A stretch of DNA of 64,000 nucleotides from Paracoccus haematequi (lineage in GTDB: Bacteria > Pseudomonadota > Alphaproteobacteria > Rhodobacterales > Rhodobacteraceae), in the NCBI GenBank assembly GCA_945881965.1, contig CAMCVS010000004.1, positions 62,001 to 126,000 on the forward strand, read 5' to 3'. The notes under the pieces were generated by a model. That model worked only from the letters and a program-made list of their open reading frames with translations, was not told the DNA's origin and did no database searches. The translations under genes and the position numbers were made by a program. Positions 8,372-17,643 of the stretch are shown here, piece after piece (the stretch's first letter is position 1; each line of letters starts with the position of its first letter).

Positions 8372-8386
8372 TTAAGCGCTGCGTAA
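8372..8386 (+). promoter_or_regulatory. CtrA-like box upstream of motB
   Basis: TTAA-N7-GTAA at 8372-8386 matches seven of the eight bases of the CtrA consensus TTAA-N7-TTAA. It lies 26 bases before the assigned motB start. CtrA is the usual flagellar activator in Rhodobacterales; binding here is inferred. Confidence 0.5.
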
Positions 8387-8412
8387 CCTCTGTTCGCTAA
8401 ACCTGAACGCGG

Positions 8413-9282
8413 GTGAGTAAACAGGTGGTGGAGATGGGCACGCAAGCAAATGCGGCGCCAGTCATCATCAAACGGAAGAAGGTCATTGTCAGCGGCGGAC
8501 ACCACGGTGGGGCGTGGAAAGTTGCCTATGCTGACTTTGTGACGGCCATGATGGCCTTCTTCATGTTGATGTGGCTGCTGAACGCGACGACGGAAAAACA
8601 ACGCAAGGGTCTGGCCGATTATTTCAGCCCGACCATCGCCGTGAACCGGATTTCCGGCGGCGGCGAAGGCAGCTTTGGCGGTGAATCGGTGTTTTCAGAA
8701 CAGGTGCTGCCGCAAGTCGGCACCGGGGCGACATCCATGCGCCCGACCGAATCGCACAAGGCGCGCGGGGAAACCGGCGTGGCCGACGATTCGGCGAAGA
8801 AGGACGGCATCGAAGACGAAACACTGAAAAAGGTCGAAGAGCTGTTGCTGGGCCACGGCGCCGAAAGCGAGCTGGACGACCAGAAGCTTAAACATGTCAT
8901 CACCCGCCTGACCGATGAGGGGCTGGTGATCGAGTTTTTCGATCTGGCCGACAGCCCCTTGTTTGACCGGGAAACCGCACTTCCCACGCCGGTGCTGGAA
9001 AGCCTTGCGGGAATGTTGGTCGAGGCGGTGCGCATTGTCAGTAACACGATGGCGGTCGAAGCCCATGTTCGGTCGCAACCCATTGTTGTCGCGAAGAAAA
9101 CCGGGTGGGACCTGTCATTGGCGCGGGCGCAGGCGATGCGCGGGCTGATGGAGAAAACGGGGCTGGAGCCGACGCGGGTCGCCCGCGTGACGGGCCACGC
9201 CGACCGCGAACCAAGCATGCCGAACCCGATGTCGCCGCTGAACAACCGCGTTCAGATCATCCTGTTGCGCCAACCGGATTGA
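8413..9282 (+). CDS. motB: flagellar motor stator protein MotB
   Basis: The stator subunit anchors to peptidoglycan and conducts the ions that drive rotation. Near the N-terminus, AYADFVTAMMAFFMLMWLL is the single membrane helix; Asp41 corresponds to the ion-carrying Asp32 of E. coli MotB. The C-terminus is an OmpA-like domain (HVRSQPI, GWDLSLARAQAM, VTGHADREP, NNRVQIILL). GTG 8413 gives 289 residues; ATG 8434 is also possible and neither has a convincing ribosome-binding site. Its partner motA is 10 kb away in this cluster. Confidence 0.93.
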   Translation: MSKQVVEMGTQANAAPVIIKRKKVIVSGGHHGGAWKVAYADFVTAMMAFFMLMWLLNATTEKQRKGLADYFSPTIAVNRISGGGEGSFGGESVFSEQVLPQVGTGATSMRPTESHKARGETGVADDSAKKDGIEDETLKKVEELLLGHGAESELDDQKLKHVITRLTDEGLVIEFFDLADSPLFDRETALPTPVLESLAGMLVEAVRIVSNTMAVEAHVRSQPIVVAKKTGWDLSLARAQAMRGLMEKTGLEPTRVARVTGHADREPSMPNPMSPLNNRVQIILLRQPD

Positions 9283-9297
9283 GAAGGATTTTAGCGG

Positions 9298-9312
9298 TTA
9301 GGTGCCCGTTAA
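9298..9312 (+). promoter_or_regulatory. CtrA-like box upstream of flgE
   Basis: TTAG-N7-TTAA (9298-9312) matches seven of eight consensus bases of a CtrA site. It lies about 60 bases before the flgE start, in the 90-base gap after motB, and suggests that flgE-flgK-flgL-flgI has its own promoter. Confidence 0.5.
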
Positions 9313-9372
9313 GGCGTCAAGGATATGGATTGCCGCATCGCACACATGTCGATGCAGCAGAAAGGCGTATCC

Positions 9373-10674
9373 ATGACGATTTCCTCTTCGCTCAATGCGG
9401 GGGTGGCGGGCCTTTCCGCCAATGCCAGCCGACTGGCCACGATTTCCGACAATATCGCCAACTCGGCGACCTATGGTTACAAGCGGACCGAGGCGGATTT
9501 TCATTCCATGGTGATCGCCTCCAAGGGCGGCACCTATTCGGCGGGCGGTGTGCGGGTCACGACGCAGCGTCTGGTTGATGAACGTGGCCCTCTGGTGGCG
9601 ACGGCAAATGCCACGGATATCGCCGTGCGGGGGCGCGGGTTCATTCCCGTGGCGCGGGCCACCGATGTCGAGGTGTCGAATGGCGCCGAACAGATGTTCC
9701 TGACCACAACCGGGTCATTCCGCACCGATGCGGACGGTTATTTGCGGACCGAATCCGACCTGATCCTGCTGGGCTGGCCCGCGCTGGCCGATGGCACCGT
9801 GCCCAGCTATCCGCGCGACACCTCCGCCGGATTGCAACCTGTGCAGATCAACGTCAATCAGTTCACAGGTGAACCGACCACCAAGATGACGCTGGGCATC
9901 AACCTGCCAGCGACCGAAACGGCATCGGATTCCGAAGGAACGATGCGCGATCTGTCGGTGGAATATTTTGACAACCTCGGCAAATCCGAAAGCCTGATCA
10001 TCGAATTTTCGCCGACGATCCCGACCACCGGGTCATCCAACGCCTGGACCATGACGATCAAGGACACAGCGCGCCCGGGTCAGACCATCGGACAATACGC
10101 GATGACCTTTGCCGATGACCGCGCGTCCGGCGGCACGCTGGCCTCGGTGACCACAGTGTCCGGCGGGGCCTATGATGCCACAAATGGCACCTTGATCGTC
10201 GATGTCGGGTCGGGCCCGATGGAAATCGACATTGGCCGCATCGGCGAATCCGACGGGATTACCCAGCTGTCCGACAGCTTTGCCCCCGTGTCGATTGCCA
10301 AGGATGGCTCGCCCGTCGGCAACATGACCTCGGTCGAGGTGGACGCGAACGGCTTTGTCTTTGCCTTCTTCGACACCGGCATCACACGGCGCATCTATCA
10401 GGTGCCACTGGTCGATCTGCCGAACCCGAACGGCATGGTGGCGCTGGATTTCCAGACCTACATGCCATCGCCCGAAAGCGGCAGCTATTTCCTGTGGGAT
10501 GCCGGTGATGGCCCGACCGGCGACATTGTCGCCTTCGCGCGTGAGGAATCCGCGACCGATGTGGCAGGCGAACTGACCGACATGATCCAGACCCAACGCG
10601 CCTACACGTCGAACGCCAAGGTGATCCAGACCGTGGACGAGATGTTGCAGGAAACCACCAACATCAAACGCTGA
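9373..10674 (+). CDS. flgE: flagellar hook protein FlgE
   Basis: The 433-residue hook subunit. The N-terminal SLNAGVAGLSANASRLATISDNIANSATYGYKR (in pieces: ANASRLATISDNIANS) and the C-terminal QTQRAYTSNAKVIQTVDEM are the rod/hook-family D0 coiled-coil motifs. ATG 9373 is selected because an AAAGGCG lies seven bases upstream and the family begins there; the 16 upstream codons are leader. It is exported through the flagellar type III system and would be length-controlled by FliK with the FlgD cap, both encoded near 36.6-39.7 kb. Confidence 0.94.
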   Translation: MTISSSLNAGVAGLSANASRLATISDNIANSATYGYKRTEADFHSMVIASKGGTYSAGGVRVTTQRLVDERGPLVATANATDIAVRGRGFIPVARATDVEVSNGAEQMFLTTTGSFRTDADGYLRTESDLILLGWPALADGTVPSYPRDTSAGLQPVQINVNQFTGEPTTKMTLGINLPATETASDSEGTMRDLSVEYFDNLGKSESLIIEFSPTIPTTGSSNAWTMTIKDTARPGQTIGQYAMTFADDRASGGTLASVTTVSGGAYDATNGTLIVDVGSGPMEIDIGRIGESDGITQLSDSFAPVSIAKDGSPVGNMTSVEVDANGFVFAFFDTGITRRIYQVPLVDLPNPNGMVALDFQTYMPSPESGSYFLWDAGDGPTGDIVAFAREESATDVAGELTDMIQTQRAYTSNAKVIQTVDEMLQETTNIKR

Positions 10675-10692
10675 TCCTGAAGGACGACCCCC

Positions 10693-12147
10693 ATGAGCCT
10701 CACCGGTGCCCTGTCGAACGCCCTTTCCGGCCTGAACGTTGCGGCGCGCACGGCGGAAATGGTGTCGAACAACATCGCCAATGCGCTGACCGATGGCTAT
10801 GGGCGGCGCGAGATCGCGCTTTCCTCGCGCATTGCCGGAAGCCATGGTGGCGTCACTGTCGAAGGCATCACGCGCCACATCGACCGCGGCCTGGTCAGCG
10901 ACCGGCGACAGGCGCAGGCGGCGCAGGAAAATTCGCAAATCGCGGTGGATTTTCTGCAACGGGTCGAGGGGTTGGTGGGCACCCCGGACGAGCCGCAATC
11001 GCTGTCGGCGCGATTGGCGGCGTTTGAGGAATCGCTGATCACGGCGGCCTCGCGTCCGGATTCTACCGAACGCCTGACCACGGTGTTCAACCGCGCCACA
11101 GAAGTTGCAACGGCGTTCAACCGCGCTGCCTCTGGCATTCAGGCCATGCGCACCGAGGCGGACCGCGCGATTGCGCAAAAGGTCGAGGTGCTGAACACTT
11201 CGCTGGCGCAGCTGCGCGATTTGAATGCGCGCGTTTCAGCCGCGATCAATCAGGGCGCAGATACCAGCACGCTGGAGGACCAGCGCCAGACCGCAATCGA
11301 CCGCATCGCCGAGATCGTGCCGATCCACGAGGTGGGGCGCGACCGCAATACTGTGGCTCTGTTCACAGAGGGCGGCGCGATCCTGCTGGACGGCACGGCG
11401 GGCAAGATTGATTTCGCCGCATCAAACCTGGTGTTGCCGCATATGACCCAGGAAAATGGGCTGCTTTCAGGCTTCGCGCTCAACAACGTTCCGCTATCCG
11501 CCGACAGCGCGCGCCGGATGTTCGCAGGCGGTACGCTGGCCGCCTTGGTGGATCAACGCGATCGCCTTGCCACCGAGGCGCAGGCGGGCCTTGATGCCGT
11601 CGCGCGCGATCTGATCGAACGGTTTCAGGACCCGGCGATTGACCCTTCGGTCACTGCCGCTGCCGCCGGGTTGTTCACCAACGGCGGGGCGCGTCTGGAC
11701 GGCGGTGCTGAAACCGGATTGTCGCAACGACTTGCGGTCAATGCGGCCGTTGACCCGTCGCGCGGCGGCGCTGTCTGGCGTCTGCGCGATGGGCTTGGAG
11801 CCAGCAGCGAAGGCGCCGTTGGCGACTCGACGCAGCTTTTACGCTTTTCCACTGCTCTGTCGTCATCGCGTGTCCCGGTCAGCGGCGCATTTGGGGCCGC
11901 GTCGCGCAATGCGGGCGAACTGGTGTCGGCCTACCTGTCCCGCATCGGCACGGACCGCGAGGTGCAGGAACAGGCGCTTGGTTTCAACGCCGCCCGCTTT
12001 ACCGAAACCCGCGCCGCCGAATTTGCCGATGGCGTGGACACCGACCAAGAGCTGCAGCGTCTTGTTCAGGTTGAACAGGCCTATGCCGCGAACGCACGCA
12101 TGATTCAGGTTGCTGACGAGATGATGGAAACCTTGCTGAGGATTTGA
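10693..12147 (+). CDS. flgK: flagellar hook-associated protein 1, FlgK
   Basis: A 484-residue junction protein joining hook and filament. N-terminal LSNALSGLNVAARTAEMVSNNIANA and C-terminal LVQVEQAYAANARMIQVADEMMETL are the conserved D0 helices. The central part is alanine-rich and variable. It begins 18 bases after flgE and its stop nearly touches flgL, so flgE-flgK-flgL-flgI form one unit. Confidence 0.93.
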   Translation: MSLTGALSNALSGLNVAARTAEMVSNNIANALTDGYGRREIALSSRIAGSHGGVTVEGITRHIDRGLVSDRRQAQAAQENSQIAVDFLQRVEGLVGTPDEPQSLSARLAAFEESLITAASRPDSTERLTTVFNRATEVATAFNRAASGIQAMRTEADRAIAQKVEVLNTSLAQLRDLNARVSAAINQGADTSTLEDQRQTAIDRIAEIVPIHEVGRDRNTVALFTEGGAILLDGTAGKIDFAASNLVLPHMTQENGLLSGFALNNVPLSADSARRMFAGGTLAALVDQRDRLATEAQAGLDAVARDLIERFQDPAIDPSVTAAAAGLFTNGGARLDGGAETGLSQRLAVNAAVDPSRGGAVWRLRDGLGASSEGAVGDSTQLLRFSTALSSSRVPVSGAFGAASRNAGELVSAYLSRIGTDREVQEQALGFNAARFTETRAAEFADGVDTDQELQRLVQVEQAYAANARMIQVADEMMETLLRI

Positions 12148-12149
12148 CC

Positions 12150-13157
12150 ATGACCATGACTTCTATCGGGGATCTTGCGCGCGCCTTTGTCCTGAAACGC
12201 CAGAACGCGGTCCTCAAATCCGATCTGAACACCTTGACCGCCGAGATCGCCAGCGGGCGCACCCAGAATGTGGCGCGCCATCTGGCGGGCGACTATTCCT
12301 ATCTGTCGGATATCGAACGGTCGCTGCGTGTGGTCCAAGGCTATGGCACGGCGACGAACGAAGCGGTCTTGTTTACCGACGCGATGCAGCAGGTTCTTGA
12401 AACTGTTCAAAAGACCACCCAAGACCTGTCCGCCGACCTGCTCGCCGCCGGAAATGCGCCCGGCCCGGCCATTCGCGACAGCGTTGCAAAAAGCGCCGCC
12501 GAGCGTTTTGCGACCGTAGTGTCCAGCCTGAACACCAGCATTGCCGGACGCGGTCTGTTTGGCGGTGTTGCGACGGATGGTCCCGCACTTGCGCCCGGTG
12601 AACGCATTCTGGATGCGCTGCGTCCCGCCGTCGCCAGCGTCGGCAATCCCGCCGATTTCCTCGCGGTGATCGATGCCTGGTTCGCGCCTGGCGGCGGGTT
12701 CGATACCGCAGCCTATCAGGGGGCCGCAACCAGCCTTGCACCATTTCGTGTCGGTGCCGATACAGCCATCCACCTTGATCTGCGCGCAGACGATCCGCGC
12801 CTTCGGTCCGTTATGGCGCAATTCGCCGCTGCGGCCCTGTCCACAGATCCATCGACCGGGCTGAACACTGCCGATGTCGCCGCGTTGCAACATCAATTGG
12901 CCGAACGCGTTCTGTCGGACAGCGACCGGCTGACAGGGTTGCGGTCCGATCTGGGTTTTGCGCAATCCCGGCTGGAAGAGGCGTCCAGCCGGTTGTCTGC
13001 CGAACGCACCGCGCTGGACTATGCGCGCGGCAGTCTGTTGTCCGTTGACCCTTATGACAGCGCCACCCGATTGGAAGAGACCGAATTCCGGCTGGAAAGC
13101 CTCTATGCCGTTACGGCGCGATTGTCTCGGTTGTCCTTGATGGAATATCTGCGTTGA
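12150..13157 (+). CDS. flgL: flagellar hook-associated protein 3, FlgL
   Basis: A 335-residue flagellin-like junction protein. Start ATG 12150 is supported by GAGGA at 12137-12141; TTG 12144 is an in-frame alternative. The N-terminal helix (DLARAFVLKRQNAVLKSDLNTL) and the C-terminal helix (RLEETEFRLESLYAVTARLSRL) fit the coiled-coil ends of FlgL/flagellin. It lies directly behind flgK. Sequence is poorly conserved in the middle, as is common for the family. Confidence 0.88.
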   Translation: MTMTSIGDLARAFVLKRQNAVLKSDLNTLTAEIASGRTQNVARHLAGDYSYLSDIERSLRVVQGYGTATNEAVLFTDAMQQVLETVQKTTQDLSADLLAAGNAPGPAIRDSVAKSAAERFATVVSSLNTSIAGRGLFGGVATDGPALAPGERILDALRPAVASVGNPADFLAVIDAWFAPGGGFDTAAYQGAATSLAPFRVGADTAIHLDLRADDPRLRSVMAQFAAAALSTDPSTGLNTADVAALQHQLAERVLSDSDRLTGLRSDLGFAQSRLEEASSRLSAERTALDYARGSLLSVDPYDSATRLEETEFRLESLYAVTARLSRLSLMEYLR

Positions 13158-14254
13158 GCCGCGCCCTTGGCCTTGCCATGTTTCTTGCGCTCGCGGGTCC
13201 GACGCTGGCCAGTCCGGTGCGGATCAAGGATCTGGTCGAATTCGATGGTGTTCGCGGCAACGACCTCGTCGGATACGGTCTTGTTGTCGGTTTGAACGGG
13301 ACCGGCGACGGCATCCGCAACGCGCCGTTCACCGAAGAAATCATGGCAAATCTTCTGGAACGTTTGGGCGTCAACGTGAACGGTGAACAGTTTCGTCCAA
13401 AGAACGTGGCGGCCGTTCTGGTGACGGCCGGATTGCCACCTTTTGCGCGCTCTGGATCGCGGATTGATGTCACGGTGTCCGCCATCGGCGACGCCAAAAG
13501 CCTGCTGGGGGGCACGCTGATCATGACTCCCTTGAACGCAGCGGATGGCCAGATCTATGCCGTTGCGCAAGGCACGATCATCGCAGGTGGCGTGACGGCG
13601 CAGGGCGAAGCGGGAAGTGTCACCCAAGGCGTGCCCACCGCCGGTGCGATCCCTGCCGGAGCCTATGTTGAACGGGAGGTGGAATTCGAGCTTTCCAGCC
13701 TGACAACGCTTCGCCTTGCGCTGCGTAACCCCGATTTCACAACTGCGTTCCGGATCGAGGGCGCAATAAATGGAAACTTCGGCGGGTCCGTGGCGCAAAT
13801 GCTGGATTCTGGCACCGTCCAAGTTGACGTTGATGCCACACGGCAACGATCTCCTGCCCACGCGCTGAGCCGGATCGAGAATATCGCCGTCGAGCCGGAG
13901 CGCAAAGCGCGTGTCGTGGTCGATCAGCGGTCCGGCACCATCGTGATGGGCGACGATGTTCGGATATCACGGGTAGCCGTTTCCCAAGGGAACCTGACCC
14001 TTCGCGTGTCTGAAGCCCCGATTGCCGTTCAGCCCAACCCCTTTGCTGAAGGCGAGACAGTCGTGGTTCCCAGAACCGAGGCGGCCATCGAAGAAGAACG
14101 TGGGATCGGCCTCGCAGAGGTCGCAGCTGGTACGAGCTTGTCCGAAGTGGTCGCCGGATTGAACGCCTTGGGCGTTTCTCCGCGGGACATGATTGATATT
14201 CTGAAAAGCATCAAGGCAGCAGGCGCGCTGCACGCAGAATTCATTGTCAATTGA
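13154..14254 (+). CDS. flgI: flagellar P-ring protein FlgI
   Basis: The periplasmic P-ring subunit surrounds the rod. TTG 13154 overlaps the flgL stop; ATG 13178 is possible but would trim the signal peptide. The first 22 residues (ALGLAMFLALAGPTLAS) look like a Sec signal. Family blocks are clear: RIKDLVEFDGVRGNDLVGYG, LVVGLNGTGD, GGTLIMTPLNAADGQIYAVAQG and, at the end, LSEVVAGLNALGVSPRDMIDILKSI. Length 366 is normal. It ends the flgEKLI unit and faces fliP convergently. Confidence 0.95.
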   Translation: MSRALGLAMFLALAGPTLASPVRIKDLVEFDGVRGNDLVGYGLVVGLNGTGDGIRNAPFTEEIMANLLERLGVNVNGEQFRPKNVAAVLVTAGLPPFARSGSRIDVTVSAIGDAKSLLGGTLIMTPLNAADGQIYAVAQGTIIAGGVTAQGEAGSVTQGVPTAGAIPAGAYVEREVEFELSSLTTLRLALRNPDFTTAFRIEGAINGNFGGSVAQMLDSGTVQVDVDATRQRSPAHALSRIENIAVEPERKARVVVDQRSGTIVMGDDVRISRVAVSQGNLTLRVSEAPIAVQPNPFAEGETVVVPRTEAAIEEERGIGLAEVAAGTSLSEVVAGLNALGVSPRDMIDILKSIKAAGALHAEFIVN

Positions 14255-14342
14255 TGTTCTGAGAATAAACTAAACTAATTTAATGTCAGAAATAATTTTG
14301 GAGTTCGAAAAAATGTTCGTTTTTTTTCGTCTCCCTGTTCGG

Positions 14343-15068
14343 CTATTGATACCCGGTCACCAGAGCGGATGAAACGAGTGTCCAGCCATCGGCGACGACA
14401 AAGAAGGCCAGCTTGAACGGCAAAGAAACGATTGCCGGTGGCACCATCATCATGCCCATCGACATCAAGACTGCGGCGGTGATCAGATCAATAATGAGAA
14501 ACGGCAGAAAAATCAGGAAACCCACTTCAAAGGCGCGTGCAATTTCCGACAGCATGAAACTGGGGATCAGGATCGATACCGGGACATTTTCGGATGTGGA
14601 TGACAGATCCAGTCCGCGCAGATCAGCGAGGCTGAACAAGGTATCCGGATCAACGCGCGCTGTCATGAAAACTTGAAAAGGTTCGTAGGCTAATCGAAGT
14701 GCAATATCAACGGAGAGTTTTTCGTCAAGCAATGGTTTTATCCCCGACTCCCAGGATTGCTGAAACACTGGATCCATGACAAAATAGGTCAGAAAAAGCG
14801 CCAAAGCCACGATGAGCATATTGGGCGGCGATTGCTGCAATCCAATCGCCTGCCGCAAGATCGAAAGCACCGTTACGATGAACGGAAAGCAGGTTATTGT
14901 TATCGCCAAGCCCGGCGCAAGACTCAGGATTGTGATCAGAGCGATAAGTTGAAGACCCTGACCGGAGAGCGACTGGCCGTCGCCGAGTGACAGGCTGATC
15001 TCTTGTCCGAACGAAGGAGAAGCTATCAAGATCGCCATAAGGCCGGTCAGAATCGGGAACAGCCTCAT
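14343..15068 (-). CDS. fliP: flagellar type III export gate protein FliP
   Basis: Part of the FliPQR export gate in the cytoplasmic membrane. The 241-residue protein has an N-terminal cleavable signal (LTGLMAILIASPSFG) and four hydrophobic segments. Conserved blocks include FIVTVLSILRQAIGLQQSPPNMLIVALALFLTYFVM (split: RQAIGLQQSPPN) and VPVSILIPSFMLSEIARAFEVGF. Last gene of the fliF-fliH-fliN-fliP run; its start overlaps the fliN stop by four bases. FliQ is at 29.8 kb and FliR at 24.5 kb. Confidence 0.94.
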   Translation of the reverse strand: MRLFPILTGLMAILIASPSFGQEISLSLGDGQSLSGQGLQLIALITILSLAPGLAITITCFPFIVTVLSILRQAIGLQQSPPNMLIVALALFLTYFVMDPVFQQSWESGIKPLLDEKLSVDIALRLAYEPFQVFMTARVDPDTLFSLADLRGLDLSSTSENVPVSILIPSFMLSEIARAFEVGFLIFLPFLIIDLITAAVLMSMGMMMVPPAIVSLPFKLAFFVVADGWTLVSSALVTGYQ

Positions 15069-15358
15069 ATCAGCGCATCGCCGACAGCAGCGACATCGAT
15101 CAGGCGCACGGCCAGTTGGCCCTTCGGTCCGCCCTCCATCTCTTCCAGAACACCGCGTGCAATCAGCCGGTCGCCAACGAAAAGCTCGACGGGATCGTCG
15201 ATCCCACGGTCAAGTGGAAGCACAGCGTTCGCGCCAAGCTGCATCAAATCGCGGATCAACGGGCGCGCTTTGCCAACAGAGATCGTGATCTCGATCGGAA
15301 CATTGGAAAAAGCCCCTCCCATTTCGGGCAGGAGGCGTTTCTGATCAGGGTCAGCCAT
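15065..15358 (-). CDS. fliN: flagellar motor switch protein FliN
   Basis: A 97-residue SpoA-domain protein of the C-ring. The block IEITISVGKARPLIRDLMQLGANAVLPLDR then ELFVGDRLIARG is the FliN/SpoA signature. The start at 15358 is chosen for the AAGGAG in front of it and it overlaps the fliH end by 8 bases. Its usual partners FliM and FliG were not recognised in this window. Confidence 0.9.
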   Translation of the reverse strand: MADPDQKRLLPEMGGAFSNVPIEITISVGKARPLIRDLMQLGANAVLPLDRGIDDPVELFVGDRLIARGVLEEMEGGPKGQLAVRLIDVAAVGDALI

Positions 15359-15944
15359 AGCGAAGCTCCTTAATATTTGTCGCAAAGAATTCCGAAATGG
15401 AGGTATTTATCCGACTCAACAGATCATTCAGGTTTACTTCCTGCTCGCGTGATCCGATGCGCAGAACGACTTGCCCGTCCACGAGGGTAGGATCTGCCAA
15501 AAGTCGAATGGTCAGGGGCATGACCTCCGGAAGGGCGCGACGAACAGCCTCCAAGGTATTCGCGTGTCCGGAAACAATCACCTCGTAGGGAGGCTGGTCT
15601 GTCACGGAGCTGAGCAGCAATTCGCAAACCCGAAGACCTATGCTTTTGCGCGCAATTTCAGGAAGGACGGTATCCACGATTTTGTGGATGAAGGGCGCAA
15701 GGGCCGAAATCATGGCGGATTGCGCTTCTTGAAACGTGAACGCCATGTCCGAAATCGTGGCCGCGATTGCCATAGTGGCATGAGACCGATCTTCGGTATA
15801 GGCCTTTGCCGCATCAGACCAGCCGGCCGAATAGCCATCCTCGAAGGCCTGGAGCCGCTGATCTTCATTCAATGACAAATTTGCTTCCTGTGAAATCGTG
15901 ATGGTCTGCGAAAAATCCTCGAGAATATTCACGGCTTTGGTCAT
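15351..15944 (-). CDS. fliH: FliH-like flagellar assembly protein
   Basis: A 197-residue protein between fliF and fliN. The start at 15944 overlaps the fliF stop as ATGA. The N-terminal half is helical (EDQRLQAFEDGYSAGWSDAAKAY, a glycine-spaced helix as in FliH) and the C-terminal part resembles the FliH/HrpE domain (RVCELLLSSV, VDGQVVLRIGSREQEV). FliH binds and restrains the export ATPase FliI, encoded at 31.2 kb. Assignment rests on weak similarity plus strong gene context. Confidence 0.75.
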   Translation of the reverse strand: MTKAVNILEDFSQTITISQEANLSLNEDQRLQAFEDGYSAGWSDAAKAYTEDRSHATMAIAATISDMAFTFQEAQSAMISALAPFIHKIVDTVLPEIARKSIGLRVCELLLSSVTDQPPYEVIVSGHANTLEAVRRALPEVMPLTIRLLADPTLVDGQVVLRIGSREQEVNLNDLLSRINTSISEFFATNIKELRYG

Positions 15945-17551
15945 GCCCGCTCCTCGCGCTCGTCCAGCCATGATTTGAGAACTTCAACGGAGTCTTGTTG
16001 GCGCTCGCCAATCAGGGCGCGTAATCGCTTTACCGGATCTTCGCTGGCCACGATCCGATTTGGCGCAGTGTCTCCGCGGCCGAGTTTTGCTGGAACGATC
16101 CAGTTTCCATCGTCGCCCGCGATCTCACCCGTCAGAGCGGGAAGCCGATCCGGCTGCGGTGGGGTCGACGCGGACGAAGTCGGCGGTGGCAAAGAAGCAA
16201 GCGGCGGCGGCAATGCGCGCGGCGGGGCTAGCATGATTGGTCGCACCACAAACAGGCCAAGCACAAGCGCGACAAGCGCCAAAATTGCCAATTGAACGAT
16301 CGTCATCGGATCAGGGGCGAATCCAGCCAGATACCCCGAAACTGGCGTAGGTTCGGCTGCCACACCAGACACAAAGACCATGGAGCGAATTGTAATGACA
16401 TCGCCGCGCTTTTCGTCAAGGCCAACGGCGGATGCAACCAACTCACGCAGGGCGGTCAGTTCATCATCGGGTCGTGGCAGTATTGTCGTTGCGCCTGATG
16501 CATCGGTGCCGGTAATCCCATTGACCAGGACGGCCACAGTTATCCTGCGAATAGCGCCGGGGGCGCGTGTCACTTCGCGTTCGGTTTCGGACATTTCATA
16601 GTTGATCCTTTCACGGGTCACATTCGATTGGCTGCTGGCCCCGTCTCCGTCGGCGGCCTCGCCGTCAGGCAAGTTCGAGGCCACTGTCACGCCGCCGGAG
16701 CCTTTTTCGGTGCCATTACTTTCTTCGGTGTCGCTGCTGACCACAGTGCGTGACGCCGGATCGACACGCCGTTCACGAATAAGTTCGCTTTCGGTTACGG
16801 TATCAACCGATAACTCAACAATTGCATTTCCCAGGCCAACTCTCGCCTCAAGCAACCGTTGCAGCCGGTCACGAACCGCCGCTGTCTTGTCATCCAGGCC
16901 CGTCGCTGGGGTGGTGTCATCTCCCGCGATTAAACCGCCTGTGCCATCAATGACTGCAACATCATCTGCGGTCATCCCGGTCACAGCGCCGGCAACCAGA
17001 TGCCGAATGGCGCGCGCCGCTTGTGGCGAAAGGGTTCCGCCGACAGTAGTTACCGATACCGACGCCGTCGGTTTCAAGTTGCGCTGGAAAGGGTTGCCAG
17101 ATGTACCTGCGATATGGACGCGCGCGGCCTCAATTACGGGATTTCCCGCGATGGTGCGCGCCAGTTCGCCCTCTTTTGCGCGCCAGTACGCGGCATCGAA
17201 CATTTGCGCGGTCGTGCCAAACCCCGACATCGTATCCAGCAATTCATAGCCACGCCCCCCATTTGCCGGAAGCCCGTCACTCGCAAGCGTCATGCGCAGC
17301 TCGTCGCGACGTTGCGTTTCGACGAATATGGACCCGCCGCGTACGTCAAAACCCACATTGCGCGCCTCAAGCGCCGCGATCACCTCGCCCGCGGCAGCGG
17401 GTTCCAGTCCTGAAAACAAGAGGGAAAGTGATGGCTGTGTCGCGATCCGAGACAGCACCAGCACCGCTACGAACATCGCTAAGGTTGCGGCTGTCACGAT
17501 GACGCGTCGGCGAAGATCAAGCGACAACCAGAGGGAAAGAATTTGTGGCAA
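15941..17551 (-). CDS. fliF: flagellar MS-ring protein FliF
   Basis: The membrane-embedded MS ring on which the motor and export gate assemble. 536 residues with an N-terminal membrane helix (VIVTAATLAMFVAVLVL), periplasmic ring-building motifs (LLFSGLEPAAAGEVIAAL, MTLASDGLPANGGRGYELLD, ARVHIAG) and a second helix near residue 430 (IVQLAILALVALVLGLFVV). The C-terminal tail normally binds FliG. First gene of the minus-strand unit, divergent from fliL. Confidence 0.94.
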   Translation of the reverse strand: MPQILSLWLSLDLRRRVIVTAATLAMFVAVLVLSRIATQPSLSLLFSGLEPAAAGEVIAALEARNVGFDVRGGSIFVETQRRDELRMTLASDGLPANGGRGYELLDTMSGFGTTAQMFDAAYWRAKEGELARTIAGNPVIEAARVHIAGTSGNPFQRNLKPTASVSVTTVGGTLSPQAARAIRHLVAGAVTGMTADDVAVIDGTGGLIAGDDTTPATGLDDKTAAVRDRLQRLLEARVGLGNAIVELSVDTVTESELIRERRVDPASRTVVSSDTEESNGTEKGSGGVTVASNLPDGEAADGDGASSQSNVTRERINYEMSETEREVTRAPGAIRRITVAVLVNGITGTDASGATTILPRPDDELTALRELVASAVGLDEKRGDVITIRSMVFVSGVAAEPTPVSGYLAGFAPDPMTIVQLAILALVALVLGLFVVRPIMLAPPRALPPPLASLPPPTSSASTPPQPDRLPALTGEIAGDDGNWIVPAKLGRGDTAPNRIVASEDPVKRLRALIGERQQDSVEVLKSWLDEREERA

Positions 17552-17609
17552 CGCGAATCTCCGTTGGTACCGGCGTCTGTCGGGTTGATCACAGATTGGC
17601 TGGTCCGAC

Positions 17610-17624
17610 TTAACAATCGGTTAG
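17610..17624 (+). promoter_or_regulatory. CtrA-like box in the fliF/fliL divergent region
   Basis: TTAA-N7-TTAG (17610-17624) matches seven of eight CtrA consensus bases. It lies 20-34 bases before the fliL start and about 60 bases from the fliF start, so one site could serve both divergent units. Confidence 0.5.
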
Positions 17625-17643
17625 TGGATCCCAGGTATTCGTC

